A stretch of 64,000 bases of DNA from Bacteroidota bacterium (GCA_016776505.1 JADHTG010000001.1:44202-108201); one strand, 5' to 3'. Counted from the stretch's first letter, positions 19,188-27,680 are shown. Made by a program: numbers and translations. Notes: a model not told the origin generated them from the sequence alone.

Positions 19188-21228
19188 CTTTTTTTCTTTT
19201 CGCTCTTTTTTTCAAGTATTTGTAAAAGGTGATTTGTGACCTGTTTTCAATTTCACCAGATTGTGCCCGCTCATTTTTCAATTCATTATCCAATATCCTG
19301 GCTTTTACATTATCCGCCCATTGGATATCTATCATCGCTTTCAGGTTTTCCTTCGCATGCTTATCATATATTGGACAAATAACCTCCACTCGAGAGTCCA
19401 GGTTTCTTTTCATTAAATCCGCTGAACCAATAAATACTTTTTCCTTTTCATTATTGCAAAATACAAAAATCCGAGCATGCTCCAGGTAGCGATCAATAAT
19501 GCCAATAGCATTAATGTTTTTAAATAAATCGGGTAACATTGAGAACATCCCTCTCACATTGAGCTTGATCTCCACTCCGGCTTCTGCTGCTTCGTATAAT
19601 TTTGAAATAATTTTATCATCAACTAAACTATTGAGCTTCAGATGAATATATGCTTTTTTGCCATTCCTGGCATTTATTATTTCAGTTTCAATCAGACTAA
19701 TGATTTTATTCCTGAAAAAGAAGGGCGCAAGAAGCAGGTGTTTAAATTTTCCAATTTTATAATTTTTTTCAAAAAACTCAAAAACCTGGTATACTTCATT
19801 TGTTAACCGCTTGTCAAAAGTCAGCAATATAATGTCACTAAAAACAGAGGTGGTGTCTTCATTGAAATTCCCTGTTCCAATGCATGCGTAATGATTTAAT
19901 GCATTTTTTTCTTTTCGACTGATCAAACACAATTTTGCATGTACTTTCAGATCGTGAACTCCATAGATCACTTTCACCCCTTCTTCTTTCAGACGATTTG
20001 ACCAATAGATATTTGCCTCTTCATCGAAACGGGCTTGTAATTCAACAACTGCAGTAACTACTTTCCCGTTTCTGGCGGCATTTATTAATGCATTAATAAC
20101 ACTTGAGTTTTTAGCCAGTCGGTATAAGGTAATTTTGATTTCTTTGACTTTGGGATCTATTGAAGCTTCACGAAGTAAATCTATAAAAGTATCAAAAGAA
20201 TGATAGGGAAAATAAAGCAGGATATCTTTTTCCCTGATAGCCCTCAACATACCTGTCTGGTAAGAAATGTCAGGATGAGGAATTGGAGGAAGCGGCTCAT
20301 ACCTGTATGTATCACCAAATAAGGGAAAATTCATAAAATCCTTAAAATTATGATATCGTCCTCCAGGTATTAATGCATCTGCCCGGCTTAAATTAAGGTT
20401 TCCTACAATATAATTCAATAGATCTTCAGGAATGTTCCCATCATATACAAAGCGAACCGGATCACCCTTCTTCCGTTTTGACAAACTCTTTGATATTTTC
20501 CTTAAAGTACTTTCAGACAGATCATCGCTGATGTCAAGCTCTGCATCTTTAGTCAGTTTTATGGTATTTGCTGTTACTTCATCAAAATCAAAAATATAAA
20601 AGATATCCTTTAATTCATAGCGGATAATATCATCCAATAAAATGATGTATTTCTTGCCATTCTTTTCAGGAAGAATCAAAAAGCGAGGTAAAATATCTGA
20701 TGGGATTTTTATTAGAGCATATTTTACTTTTCCTGATTCCTTTTGAACCAGGGTAATTGCCAGGTAAATGGCATCATCTTTTAAATAGGGAAATTCATCG
20801 GACTGGCCCAACATAATAGGAATAAGCTTGGACCTGATCTCTTTGATAAAATACTGTCTTACAAATTCTCCCTGCTCCTTATCCAACTGTTTTTCATTGA
20901 TAATAAATACCTTTTCCTGTTCAAGCTTTTTCAGGATCTTATTATAGATGCTATTGAAACGCAAGCCCTGGTTTAATACAATTCGTTGTATTTCCTTCAG
21001 GATCTCGTTGGGATCTTCTCCGGTAAATGTGGTTGCTTTTTTGCCAAAAATACTAATACGCCTCAGGGTTGCTACCCTTACCCGAAAAAATTCATCCTGG
21101 TTATTTGAAAAAATTCCTAAAAAACGGATGCGTTCCAGCAAAGGCACATCCTCACACTCAGCTTCCTGCAACACTCTCTCGTTAAAATGGAGCCAACTAA
21201 TTTCTTTATTTCTATAGTTTTCAATCAT
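19168..21228 (-). CDS. ppk1: Polyphosphate kinase 1
   Basis: Reversibly makes polyphosphate from ATP through a phosphohistidine. The 686-residue length is typical. Motifs: N-terminal SWLHFNERVLQEAE, central FPYHSFDTFIDLLREA, the phospho-accepting His in VHDLKVHAKLCLI and the second His in DRYLEHARIFVF. It is the last gene of the run small membrane protein, pfkA, sixA-like, ppk1, with 107 bases to the sixA-like stop. Its last codons overlap the convergent glycosyltransferase gene by 20 bases, leaving no room for separate terminators. Confidence 0.96.
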   Translation of the reverse strand: MIENYRNKEISWLHFNERVLQEAECEDVPLLERIRFLGIFSNNQDEFFRVRVATLRRISIFGKKATTFTGEDPNEILKEIQRIVLNQGLRFNSIYNKILKKLEQEKVFIINEKQLDKEQGEFVRQYFIKEIRSKLIPIMLGQSDEFPYLKDDAIYLAITLVQKESGKVKYALIKIPSDILPRFLILPEKNGKKYIILLDDIIRYELKDIFYIFDFDEVTANTIKLTKDAELDISDDLSESTLRKISKSLSKRKKGDPVRFVYDGNIPEDLLNYIVGNLNLSRADALIPGGRYHNFKDFMNFPLFGDTYRYEPLPPIPHPDISYQTGMLRAIREKDILLYFPYHSFDTFIDLLREASIDPKVKEIKITLYRLAKNSSVINALINAARNGKVVTAVVELQARFDEEANIYWSNRLKEEGVKVIYGVHDLKVHAKLCLISRKEKNALNHYACIGTGNFNEDTTSVFSDIILLTFDKRLTNEVYQVFEFFEKNYKIGKFKHLLLAPFFFRNKIISLIETEIINARNGKKAYIHLKLNSLVDDKIISKLYEAAEAGVEIKLNVRGMFSMLPDLFKNINAIGIIDRYLEHARIFVFCNNEKEKVFIGSADLMKRNLDSRVEVICPIYDKHAKENLKAMIDIQWADNVKARILDNELKNERAQSGEIENRSQITFYKYLKKRAKRKKVSLPSS

Positions 21229-21335
21229 TATTACTTTTCGTTATCAAGCACTCCAGCCAAATCCACTTGCTAGCAAAACCAGTCTGCATCTCTTATTTAA
21301 CGTCATCGATATAAGGATGACTGGCAGGTAAATAC

Positions 21336-21845
21336 TTACTTATCAGCTTTTAAATATTTCTTAGGATATTCAAAAAAAATGATACTTCCTGATTTCTTGC
21401 TCAGATCAGCCCAATTATCCATTTCAAATTCGAGACCAATAGCTCCTGAAGTAGGTAAGGCCTTATTAAAGCTGCCCGTTAATTCATAGGCCAAATCAGC
21501 TAAAGTCGGATTGTGTCCAAATATAAAAACAATTTGGGCTGTTTTCGCAGATTCAACCAATAATTGTCTCAAATCATCTACATCAAAATAATCGTATATA
21601 AAATCAAACAAAAGTATTTTTTCCTTAGGATAATTCAGTATACCAGCATGTTGTAAACTACTCTGATAGGCCCTGGCTGCCGGACTGCTTATGATCAAGT
21701 CGGGCTCTATATTTAATGCTTTTAGTTTTTCGGCTATCAACGGAGCTTCTTTCCGCCCTCTTTTTGCCAGTTTCCTGTTGAAGTCACTTAATCCTGGTCT
21801 ATGTTCTTCAGCTTTTGAATGCCTTACAATTACTAATCTTTTCAT
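21336..21845 (-). CDS. SixA-like phosphohistidine phosphatase (histidine phosphatase superfamily)
   Basis: Branch-1 histidine phosphatase, probably acting on phosphohistidine or a small phosphate ester. The ATG at 21845, eight bases after the pfkA stop, gives 169 residues beginning KRLVIVRHSKAEEHRPG with the catalytic RH near residue 8; a TTG-type start upstream would overlap pfkA. The second His lies in IFGHNPTLADLAYEL. Short length and the RHSKAE motif match SixA. It lies between pfkA and ppk1; PPK1 works through phosphohistidine, so a functional link is possible but unproven. Confidence 0.88.
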   Translation of the reverse strand: MKRLVIVRHSKAEEHRPGLSDFNRKLAKRGRKEAPLIAEKLKALNIEPDLIISSPAARAYQSSLQHAGILNYPKEKILLFDFIYDYFDVDDLRQLLVESAKTAQIVFIFGHNPTLADLAYELTGSFNKALPTSGAIGLEFEMDNWADLSKKSGSIIFFEYPKKYLKADK

Positions 21846-21853
21846 ACCACTAA

Positions 21854-22873
21854 TTAATAATCTCCAAAACAAGTTCCTAATTTTCTGGCCCCTTTGATCA
21901 TGGGATAGTTTACAGGAACCAGTTTTTTCCTGCCTCCCACTTCCGATAAAGGAACGGCTGTCATTTGATTGTTCCTGATGGCTACCATATTTCCATAATT
22001 TCCCTTCGAAATCAGTGATGTGGCAAATGTGCCAAAACGTGTTGCCAGTATCCTGTCTGAAGCTGATGGAGTGCCTCCTCGTTGAACATAACCCAGGATG
22101 GTTTGACGGGATTCCAATCCGGTATGCTTTGAGATAAGCTCGGAAACATATTGTGCTGCAGATTTTTTATTTGATTTAGGGATTCCCTCGGCAACCACCA
22201 CGATGGAAGCTGGTTTATTACTCCTCACCCTTCGCTCAATGCAGTTTATGATGTTTTCCTCTTTAAACCGGATCTCAGGAATCAGGATCAAATCTCCACC
22301 ACCTGCAATTCCTGCATATAAACTTAACCAACCTGCATGATGGCCCATCAGTTCGATAACCATTATTCTTTTGTGCGAGTTAGCTGTTGTGTGAAGTCGA
22401 TCAATCGCTTCTGTGGAAATTTCCACTGCTGAATGGAAACCAAATGTCCAATCGGTACCCTCTACATCATTATCAATAGTCTTAGGTATACCTATAATAT
22501 TTAAGCCTTCCTTAGCCAATAAATGGGCTGTGGTTTGTGTGCCATTCCCCCCGATGCAAACCAGGCAATCCAGTTCCATTTCCTTGTAATGCTTTTTTAT
22601 TAATTCAGGTTTATCAATTGATTTTTTAAACTTGTTCTTGTTAGAGAATGGCTTTTCTCTCGATGTTCCTAATACAGTGCCTCCCAATGTAAGTATGCCT
22701 GACAATTTATCTTCTGTCAGTTCAATGTAATCCTTTTCGATAATCCCCCTGAACCCGGATGAGAAACCAAAGACTTTCATTTTATAGTCAATAATAGCAG
22801 ATTTTCCTACACCTCGAATAGCTGCATTTAGGCCGGGACAATCACCACCGGAAGTTAGAATTCCTATTCGCAT
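21854..22873 (-). CDS. pfkA: 6-phosphofructokinase
   Basis: Phosphorylates fructose-6-phosphate in glycolysis. The 339-residue protein has TSGGDCPGLNAAIRG at the N-terminus, the phosphoryl-donor loop CIGGNGTQTT (Asn110-Gly111) and the catalytic PKTIDNDVEG (Lys131, Asp134). Gly at the second donor-loop position is typical of ATP enzymes, while Lys in PKTIDND is shared with pyrophosphate enzymes and with the mixed group known from actinobacteria; the first position, usually Asp or Glu, is Asn here. ATP is therefore the more likely donor. The sixA-like gene follows eight bases later. Confidence 0.93.
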   Translation of the reverse strand: MRIGILTSGGDCPGLNAAIRGVGKSAIIDYKMKVFGFSSGFRGIIEKDYIELTEDKLSGILTLGGTVLGTSREKPFSNKNKFKKSIDKPELIKKHYKEMELDCLVCIGGNGTQTTAHLLAKEGLNIIGIPKTIDNDVEGTDWTFGFHSAVEISTEAIDRLHTTANSHKRIMVIELMGHHAGWLSLYAGIAGGGDLILIPEIRFKEENIINCIERRVRSNKPASIVVVAEGIPKSNKKSAAQYVSELISKHTGLESRQTILGYVQRGGTPSASDRILATRFGTFATSLISKGNYGNMVAIRNNQMTAVPLSEVGGRKKLVPVNYPMIKGARKLGTCFGDY

Positions 22874-22886
22874 AAGCCTGCGTCAT

Positions 22887-22958
22887 TTATCTTAATCCGA
22901 ATATCTGCAAAATACAAAATACTCCATAAATTAAAGCAAGAGAACCAATAATTATCAT
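22887..22958 (-). other. Possible very small hydrophobic ORF before pfkA
   Basis: From an ATG at 22958 the minus strand encodes 23 residues, mostly hydrophobic (MIIIGSLALIYGVFC followed by a short tail), ending 13 bases before pfkA. The open frame continues upstream without an ATG to about 23020 and would add the basic stretch KGKGEIRLFGLPIR. It could be a one-helix membrane peptide with an unusual start, a remnant, or chance. Confidence 0.25.
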
Positions 22959-23023
22959 TCGTATTGGCAGTCCAAAAAGTCGAATTTCCCCTTTTCCTTT
23001 GATCCTTAAATAGCTCCTCTGAT

Positions 23024-23452
23024 TTACATAATCCCTCTGCCACTCATCAGTAATGCGGAAAAAACAATGACAATTACCAGTAGATAATAAATAACTATAC
23101 TTTGATGTTTACGCATATCATCCTGAAGTTTTTTCACACTAATTCTTGCTATTGTAACCAATGCAATGGAAATTATCATCATGAAAGCATGCCAGATAGT
23201 CCAATAGCTAAGTATTTCATTATTCATAGTTTCACTTTTGAACAGAACCAATGGACTTGTAAAATATAAGATGAGTCCCAATATCAATTGCAGATGAAAT
23301 GAAATAGTTGTAGTCAAATTCAATATATTATCAAAACGTGAAAACTTGGCATTTCGCAGCCAGGCCACAAATGACCAGATCAATGAAAAGAATAATAAGA
23401 GTATAACCAGGTATCTAATGCCCGAGTGGGACTGTAGTAATATATTGTACAT
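23024..23452 (-). CDS. Small four-helix membrane protein, unknown function
   Basis: The 142-residue product has four predicted membrane helices (about 12-32, 44-64, 84-104, 118-138). Conserved-looking features are the N-terminal LLQSHSGIRYLV, the His of ISFHLQLILGLI and WTIWHAFMM; such spaced His residues in a four-helix bundle would suit haem or quinone binding, but that is a guess. Similar short proteins are common in Bacteroidota without assigned function. It lies 150 bases before pfkA on the same strand. Confidence 0.7.
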   Translation of the reverse strand: MYNILLQSHSGIRYLVILLLFFSLIWSFVAWLRNAKFSRFDNILNLTTTISFHLQLILGLILYFTSPLVLFKSETMNNEILSYWTIWHAFMMIISIALVTIARISVKKLQDDMRKHQSIVIYYLLVIVIVFSALLMSGRGIM

Positions 23453-23568
23453 ATTCTTTAATTTTAATTATAGGAACTGACAAATTTAAGATCATTTTTT
23501 TTATCAGATCTTGACGTATTGTAAAATGAAGATTTATCTAAAAAACAAAAGGGCATTAATTATTTATT

Positions 23569-23916
23569 CTATCCTAATTCCGATTTCATTTCCTTTACAG
23601 GAATCCATAAGAGCTTTTCAAAATCAACTACCCGATCATCCTTTACATCAACACCTTCATTTGTTAATAATCTTTGCATCATATCTTCTGTTTGAAAATG
23701 ATGTTTTCCTGTTAACAAGCCTGTTCTGTTTACTACCCTGTGTGCAGGAACAGGAGGATCTCCACCATGGGATGCATTCATGGCCCATCCTACCATCCTG
23801 GAAGCTCCTTTTGCTCCGATATATTCGGCAATGTGGCCATAGGTGGTAATCCGGCCATATGGAACATGCCTTACTACTTCATATACTTTATCAAAAAAGG
23901 ATGGATCTGTTTTCAC
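23569..23916 (-). CDS. Alkyltransferase-like (ATL) DNA-binding protein
   Basis: Related to O6-alkylguanine-DNA methyltransferase but without its reactive Cys: the active-site PCHRV is PAHRV here (Ala58-His59-Arg60). ATL proteins bind alkylated guanine and pass it to nucleotide excision repair. The 115 residues cover only the C-terminal MGMT domain, with the helix-turn-helix YGRITTYGHIAEYIG (20-34) and the arginine finger region ASRMVGWAM (38-46). The last gene of a minus-strand group after the radical SAM gene, separated from it by a palindrome. Confidence 0.9.
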   Translation of the reverse strand: MKTDPSFFDKVYEVVRHVPYGRITTYGHIAEYIGAKGASRMVGWAMNASHGGDPPVPAHRVVNRTGLLTGKHHFQTEDMMQRLLTNEGVDVKDDRVVDFEKLLWIPVKEMKSELG

Positions 23917-23936
23917 TTACTATATTTTTCTTATTC

Positions 23937-23984
23937 AAACCTCACAGGTTGCTTTTGCTAAGAGCTTGAAAACCTGTGAGGTTT
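23937..23984. repeat. Palindrome with 14-base arms, 20-base loop
   Basis: Arms AAACCTCACAGGTT and AACCTGTGAGGTTT flank 20 bases. It lies 8 bases past the radical SAM stop. No good T-run follows on the minus strand, so a terminator role is weak; the arm sequence resembles palindromes I have seen scattered in Bacteroidota genomes. Confidence 0.55.
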
Positions 23985-23992
23985 TACGATTC

Positions 23993-25018
23993 TTATAACC
24001 AAATCTTTGTACCTTCAACACAATTCCGGCAAATATCTATTTCCTTTCTTTTTTTCAAAACATTTGTCCTGAAAATTTTTAAATCTGCACTTTCCCAAAC
24101 AGCTTTTAAACTTTCCGATTTCAAATCACCTACTTTATACTTTGCATCCTTATCGAAGCAGCAGGGAACCATGTGTCCATCCCAGGTGATCACGCTACTT
24201 TGCCAGGAGCGCCAGCAATGGTTGTAATACTTGTTTTTGATCTCATAAGTCCCGTCCTTGCGCTTTTTATAACGACTGTATTTTATGTTTTCAGGAATGG
24301 TCTTTTTTCCTTTTTCATAATCATACACTTGTGCTGTTTTCAAGGCCAAATGATCCACACCGATCTCCTTTGCCAATTTTTGTATGTCTTCAATTTGATG
24401 TTCATTGTCCTTAAAAACAATGAACTGCATGATTACCAATGGATTTTTGGCTTTCATTTCCCTCCTGGTCTTCATCATCAACTCCAGTCCTTCAACTACC
24501 TTTTCCAAATGGCCGTCTTTCCTGTATTTTTCATATACTTCCTGTGTCGTTCCGTCAACGGAAACAATTAGTCTTGTGAGTCCTGATTCAACTGCTTTTT
24601 TACAATTCGCTTCTGTAAAATAATGCCCATTGGTGGAAGTAGCTGTATACATTTTTTTCTCTGATGCAAAGGCTACAAAATCAAAGAAGGATGGATTCAT
24701 AAATGGTTCTCCCTGGAAATAGAGGGTTAAATAGGAGGTGGTTTTGTAAATCTGGTCGATGATCCTGGTAAAGAGAGGCATGTTTAGATTACCGCTTCTG
24801 CGGGTGAGGATTTTCAAGCCTGTCGGGCATTCTGTACAGCCCAGATTACACAGACTGGTTGGTTCGATGGAAATACTCAAAGGCATGCCCCAATGAATTG
24901 CTTTCCGGAATATTCTTGAAATATAAAATGATGATAAAACCAGCAGTCCATTCCATAGTCTTCGAACAGTTAAGGTCCTTAAAAAATTCTTCGTATCCTG
25001 TAATTTGTAAACGATCAT
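23993..25018 (-). CDS. Radical SAM protein with SPASM domain
   Basis: Iron-sulfur S-adenosylmethionine radical enzyme; the substrate is unknown. From the ATG at 25018 (341 residues) it begins IVYKLQDTKNFLRTL as do related Bacteroidota proteins; an in-frame start at 25087 would lie before a -7 box at 25051-25058. The cluster motif is CNLGCTEC (CxxxCxxC) near residue 56, followed by FQGEPFMNP. The C-terminal SPASM part has HCWRSWQSSV, VPCCFDKDAKY and ICRNCVEG for extra clusters. No small peptide substrate gene was seen next to it. Confidence 0.88.
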   Translation of the reverse strand: MIVYKLQDTKNFLRTLTVRRLWNGLLVLSSFYISRIFRKAIHWGMPLSISIEPTSLCNLGCTECPTGLKILTRRSGNLNMPLFTRIIDQIYKTTSYLTLYFQGEPFMNPSFFDFVAFASEKKMYTATSTNGHYFTEANCKKAVESGLTRLIVSVDGTTQEVYEKYRKDGHLEKVVEGLELMMKTRREMKAKNPLVIMQFIVFKDNEHQIEDIQKLAKEIGVDHLALKTAQVYDYEKGKKTIPENIKYSRYKKRKDGTYEIKNKYYNHCWRSWQSSVITWDGHMVPCCFDKDAKYKVGDLKSESLKAVWESADLKIFRTNVLKKRKEIDICRNCVEGTKIWL

Positions 25019-25050
25019 TGAAATTCCGGTCAGAGAGAAAGAAGTTTGAG

Positions 25051-25058
25051 CAAAAATA
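25051..25058 (-). promoter_or_regulatory. Bacteroidota -7 box of the radical SAM gene
   Basis: TATTTTTG on the minus strand, exact TAnnTTTG, 32 bases before the chosen ATG (25018). Confidence 0.4.
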
Positions 25059-25210
25059 GTGAAAAGAAGGAAAACATGATTCCTCATTGTGCTCTATAGA
25101 ATAAGTAACAAGCTTTGGGTTGACATCATTCTGCATGCTGACAGCTATGTGAATTTAAATGAAAATGATAGTGAAATCTTTATTGAATTGCCTTTTATAG
25201 AATTAACAAA

Positions 25211-25657
25211 TCAATCTAATTCAACTTGAGTACACTCATTCGCATTAAAAGTCACAACATCATTCCAGAATTCATTGCCAAATTGATCAGTGACCCAATA
25301 TGAATAAACTTTCGATTTATCAGCTCCCAATGGCTTGATAATAGTAATTGTACCACTTTCTCCACAATCCGGAGCATCATCCCAGTATTCGTGTGGTGCA
25401 GTAGAGCCCACTAATTTATTGTCAACATAAAAATCGAGGGCATTTACGCCTGCTTTGAGTAATGCTACAGAAACATTTTCTCCGTACCATATCACGGCCG
25501 ATCCCTGGTAGAGGCAACTGCCATCATCCTCTTCAGCAAGAGGATTGTAATTTGTACTATCAGCATCCATGCAGCCAGTTTCTATTTTGCAGCTTTGTAA
25601 AGAAATAACCAAGGCTATGGATAGAATTCCCAGGAATAAGTATGTGATTTTTTTCAT
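25211..25657 (-). CDS. Lipoprotein with one CMDxxxxNYNPxAxxDDGSC motif
   Basis: Envelope lipoprotein of unknown function. The ATG at 25657 gives MKKITYLFLGILSIALVISL with a lipobox LQSC; upstream in-frame ATGs would bury the signal. After the acylated Cys comes GCMDADSTNYNPLAEEDDGS, a Cys-paired motif found in single or repeated form in many secreted Bacteroidota proteins, then a small domain of about 100 residues with strands and a Cys pair (DCGESG, NANECTQ). 148 residues. A -7 box lies at 25691-25698. Confidence 0.8.
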   Translation of the reverse strand: MKKITYLFLGILSIALVISLQSCKIETGCMDADSTNYNPLAEEDDGSCLYQGSAVIWYGENVSVALLKAGVNALDFYVDNKLVGSTAPHEYWDDAPDCGESGTITIIKPLGADKSKVYSYWVTDQFGNEFWNDVVTFNANECTQVELD

Positions 25658-25690
25658 AATCATGTAATTAACAATCGAATTATTAATAAT

Positions 25691-25698
25691 CAAAAATA
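25691..25698 (-). promoter_or_regulatory. Bacteroidota -7 box of the DDGSC-motif lipoprotein
   Basis: TATTTTTG on the minus strand, exact TAnnTTTG, 33 bases before the ATG at 25657. The rest of the gap up to 25936 shows no gene. Confidence 0.4.
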
Positions 25699-25936
25699 GT
25701 AAATTAAACTTGTTCTTACATTTTAATTATGCCTCACAGTATAATCTAGAAAATCGGCTAATGGTTAAGTCAAAAGACTTAAATTTATTGCAGCTTTCCT
25801 GCCTGCACTTAGAAGTTTCGGCAAAGGCAAGCAAAAGACGCTTTGCTGAACTCTTGGCAGAACATTGTTTGGGTAATTTTTAGAGTGATTTTGACATTAA
25901 TATTCGAAGACCTTGCAAACGCGCCCGAACTTATTT

Positions 25937-26500
25937 TTAGGTTTTGCTCTGATGGAACTTCAGGACAGCTAACATAGTCTTTGCATCTATGATCCGTCCA
26001 TTGTTCACCATTTGCAGAGCCTGGTCAACAGGAATTTCAATCACCTCTAAAAACTCCTTTTCAGTTTCCAGTCCACCCCCCTTTTCAATCTTGTCTGCGT
26101 TTTTTACTTCTGCATAATAAAGATGCATTTTTTCGTTCAAAATGCCCGGGCTTGGGTAAAAAGTATAAAGTAGTTCAGGCTTCGAAATTGAATAACCGGT
26201 TTCTTCGAGTGTTTCCCTGACAATAGTCGTTAACGGCTCTTCCCCTGGCTCTAATACACCTGCAGGTATTTCTATAATAAATCCATCTTCTCCTTTTGTA
26301 AAAACCGGAGTTCGGAATTGTCTGATAAAAACAAATGCATTTGAATCTCGATTATAAAGAAGAATTGCAGCAGCTTCTGGTCGGCTTACTACATAGCGTG
26401 TGACATCGCATTTTTGTTCTGTCAGATGAAAGTTGAATTCATCCACACCCACAAAATGTGCAAAGAGGTTTTTTCTTGATTTTAGTTGAATTTTCTTCAT
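25937..26500 (-). CDS. NUDIX hydrolase, ADP-ribose/GDP-mannose pyrophosphatase type
   Basis: Cleaves a nucleoside diphosphate linked to a sugar or similar. The 187-residue protein carries a full NUDIX box, GVLEPGEEP through RETLEETGY (near 79-101), preceded by the beta-strand region VFIRQFRTPVF and followed by FYPSPGILNEKMHLYYAEV, as in the NudF/NudK group; ADP-ribose is the commonest substrate, and GDP-mannose is an alternative suggested only loosely by the gmd gene elsewhere. It begins directly after the rplT terminator, so its own promoter is not obvious. Confidence 0.9.
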   Translation of the reverse strand: MKKIQLKSRKNLFAHFVGVDEFNFHLTEQKCDVTRYVVSRPEAAAILLYNRDSNAFVFIRQFRTPVFTKGEDGFIIEIPAGVLEPGEEPLTTIVRETLEETGYSISKPELLYTFYPSPGILNEKMHLYYAEVKNADKIEKGGGLETEKEFLEVIEIPVDQALQMVNNGRIIDAKTMLAVLKFHQSKT

Positions 26501-26504
26501 GAAG

Positions 26505-26534
26505 GAAGAAAAAAATAAGGACCGAAGTCCTTAT
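26505..26534 (-). terminator. Intrinsic terminator of the thrS-infC-rpmI-rplT operon
   Basis: On the minus strand: ATAAGGAC-TTCG-GTCCTTAT, an 8-base stem closed by a stable C(UUCG)G tetraloop, followed by a run of seven T. Three bases past the rplT stop. Confidence 0.92.
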
Positions 26535-26536
26535 AT

Positions 26537-26884
26537 TTATTTATTTACCTTTTTTACAATGGCCTCAAAAGCTTCCGGATTGTTCATGGCCAGGTCAGCC
26601 AAAACCTTCCTGTCAATGTCCACATCGCTCTTATTCAATAAGTGAATGAACTTGGAGTAAGATAATCCGTGAGGACGGACCGCCGCATTAATACGCTGAA
26701 TCCAAATTGCACGATAAGTTCTTTTTTTATTCTTACGATCACGATATGCATACTGCAAACCTTTTTCGACTGCATTCCTGGCAATTTTATAGGCATTTTT
26801 CCGCCTGCCGAAATATCCCTTCGCTTGTTTTAATATCTTTTTCCTTCGCTTCCTTGAAGCAACAGAATTGACTGATCTTGGCAT
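26537..26884 (-). CDS. rplT: Ribosomal protein bL20
   Basis: Early-assembly protein of the large subunit that binds 23S rRNA; in other bacteria it also represses its own operon. The 115 residues begin [20 protein letters not shown] and contain [13 protein letters not shown], as in all L20 proteins. Last gene of the operon, with a strong terminator right after the stop; 28 bases after rpmI. Confidence 0.98.
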   Translation of the reverse strand: MPRSVNSVASRKRRKKILKQAKGYFGRRKNAYKIARNAVEKGLQYAYRDRKNKKRTYRAIWIQRINAAVRPHGLSYSKFIHLLNKSDVDIDRKVLADLAMNNPEAFEAIVKKVNK

Positions 26885-26912
26885 TTATAATGTATTTTAT
26901 TTAGGGAAAAAC

Positions 26913-27107
26913 TTACTTGGCTAAACAGGCTTTGATGTTTTTTTTATCTGCATCACTTACCAGGGTTGACTTACCAAGTCTTTTTTTCTGAACATGTTCT
27001 TTTTTAGTTAAAATATGGCTTTTATATGCTCGTTTTCTCTTGATTTTACCAGATGCGGTAATTTTAAACCTTTTTTTCGCACCGGATTTTGTTTTCATCT
27101 TAGGCAT
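26913..27107 (-). CDS. rpmI: Ribosomal protein bL35
   Basis: Small, very basic large-subunit protein, 64 residues, beginning [20 protein letters not shown] and containing KSHILTKK, both family hallmarks. Eight bases after infC and 28 before rplT, the order conserved across bacteria. Confidence 0.98.
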   Translation of the reverse strand: MPKMKTKSGAKKRFKITASGKIKRKRAYKSHILTKKEHVQKKRLGKSTLVSDADKKNIKACLAK

Positions 27108-27115
27108 GAGTTGCT

Positions 27116-27667
27116 TTATTTTTTTATAGGATTTAATATAACTATCATTCGTTTACCTTCCATTTTGGGTAACTGATCCACCTTGCAATATTCCTCCAGT
27201 TCTTTAATGAATCTCAGAAGCAGAATCTGACCTCTTTCCTTATAGACAATTGTTCTTCCTTTAAAATGAACATATGCTTTTATTTTTGCACCATCCTCAA
27301 GAAACTTTTTGGCATGTTTGAGTTTAAAATCAAAATCATGATCATCTGTATTGGGTCCAAACCTGATTTCTTTTAAAACTGTTTTGGCACTTTTCATTTT
27401 GATTTCCTTCTGTTTCTTTTTTTGTTCGTAAATAAACTTACTAAAATCGATTATTTTACAAACAGGTGTCTCACCTTTTCCGAAAATCTCCACTAAATCC
27501 AATTCCAACTCGACTGCCATAGCAAGTGCGGCTTCCCGGGTATATATTCCTTCTTTCACATTTGCACCTACTATTCTAACCCTTGGAGCTCTGATTTCAG
27601 AATTAATCCTGTAATTATCCTCGAGCCTTCTGGGGGATGAATATCTGGGTCTGTAATTGGTAGCTAT
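27116..27667 (-). CDS. infC: Translation initiation factor IF-3, apparent AUA start
   Basis: IF-3 binds the 30S subunit, keeps 50S away and rejects non-standard starts. No ATG precedes residue 37 in this frame. The N-terminal domain ([20 protein letters not shown], then RAPRVRIVG) is intact upstream of that ATG, and its natural start is the ATA at 27667-27665, five bases after a perfect GGAGG, a rare Shine-Dalgarno here. Total 183 residues, a normal IF-3 length; the first ATG (27559) would remove 36 conserved residues. Non-AUG infC starts are known to give autoregulation, since IF-3 discriminates against them. Thirteen bases after thrS. Confidence 0.93.
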   Translation of the reverse strand: MATNYRPRYSSPRRLEDNYRINSEIRAPRVRIVGANVKEGIYTREAALAMAVELELDLVEIFGKGETPVCKIIDFSKFIYEQKKKQKEIKMKSAKTVLKEIRFGPNTDDHDFDFKLKHAKKFLEDGAKIKAYVHFKGRTIVYKERGQILLLRFIKELEEYCKVDQLPKMEGKRMIVILNPIKK

Positions 27668-27672
27668 ATTAA

Positions 27673-27677
27673 CCTCC
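27673..27677 (-). promoter_or_regulatory. Strong ribosome binding site of infC
   Basis: AAGGAGG on the minus strand, spaced five bases from the ATA start. Unusual, because hardly any other gene in the window has a Shine-Dalgarno; it presumably compensates for the weak start codon. Confidence 0.75.
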
Positions 27678-27680
27678 TTT

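Noticed and set aside
23937..23984. Terminator of the radical SAM gene
   Set aside because: Minus-strand sequence after the stem (GAATAAGAAA) is not a T-run; the 20-base loop is also long.
24173..24571. Open frame of 132 codons on the plus strand
   Set aside because: Antisense to the radical SAM gene, which has complete cluster motifs; composition is that of a shadow frame.
25765..25782. Hairpin TTAAGTC-AAAA-GACTTAA as a terminator
   Set aside because: AT-rich, without a following T-run, and about 155 bases after the NUDIX stop; likely chance.
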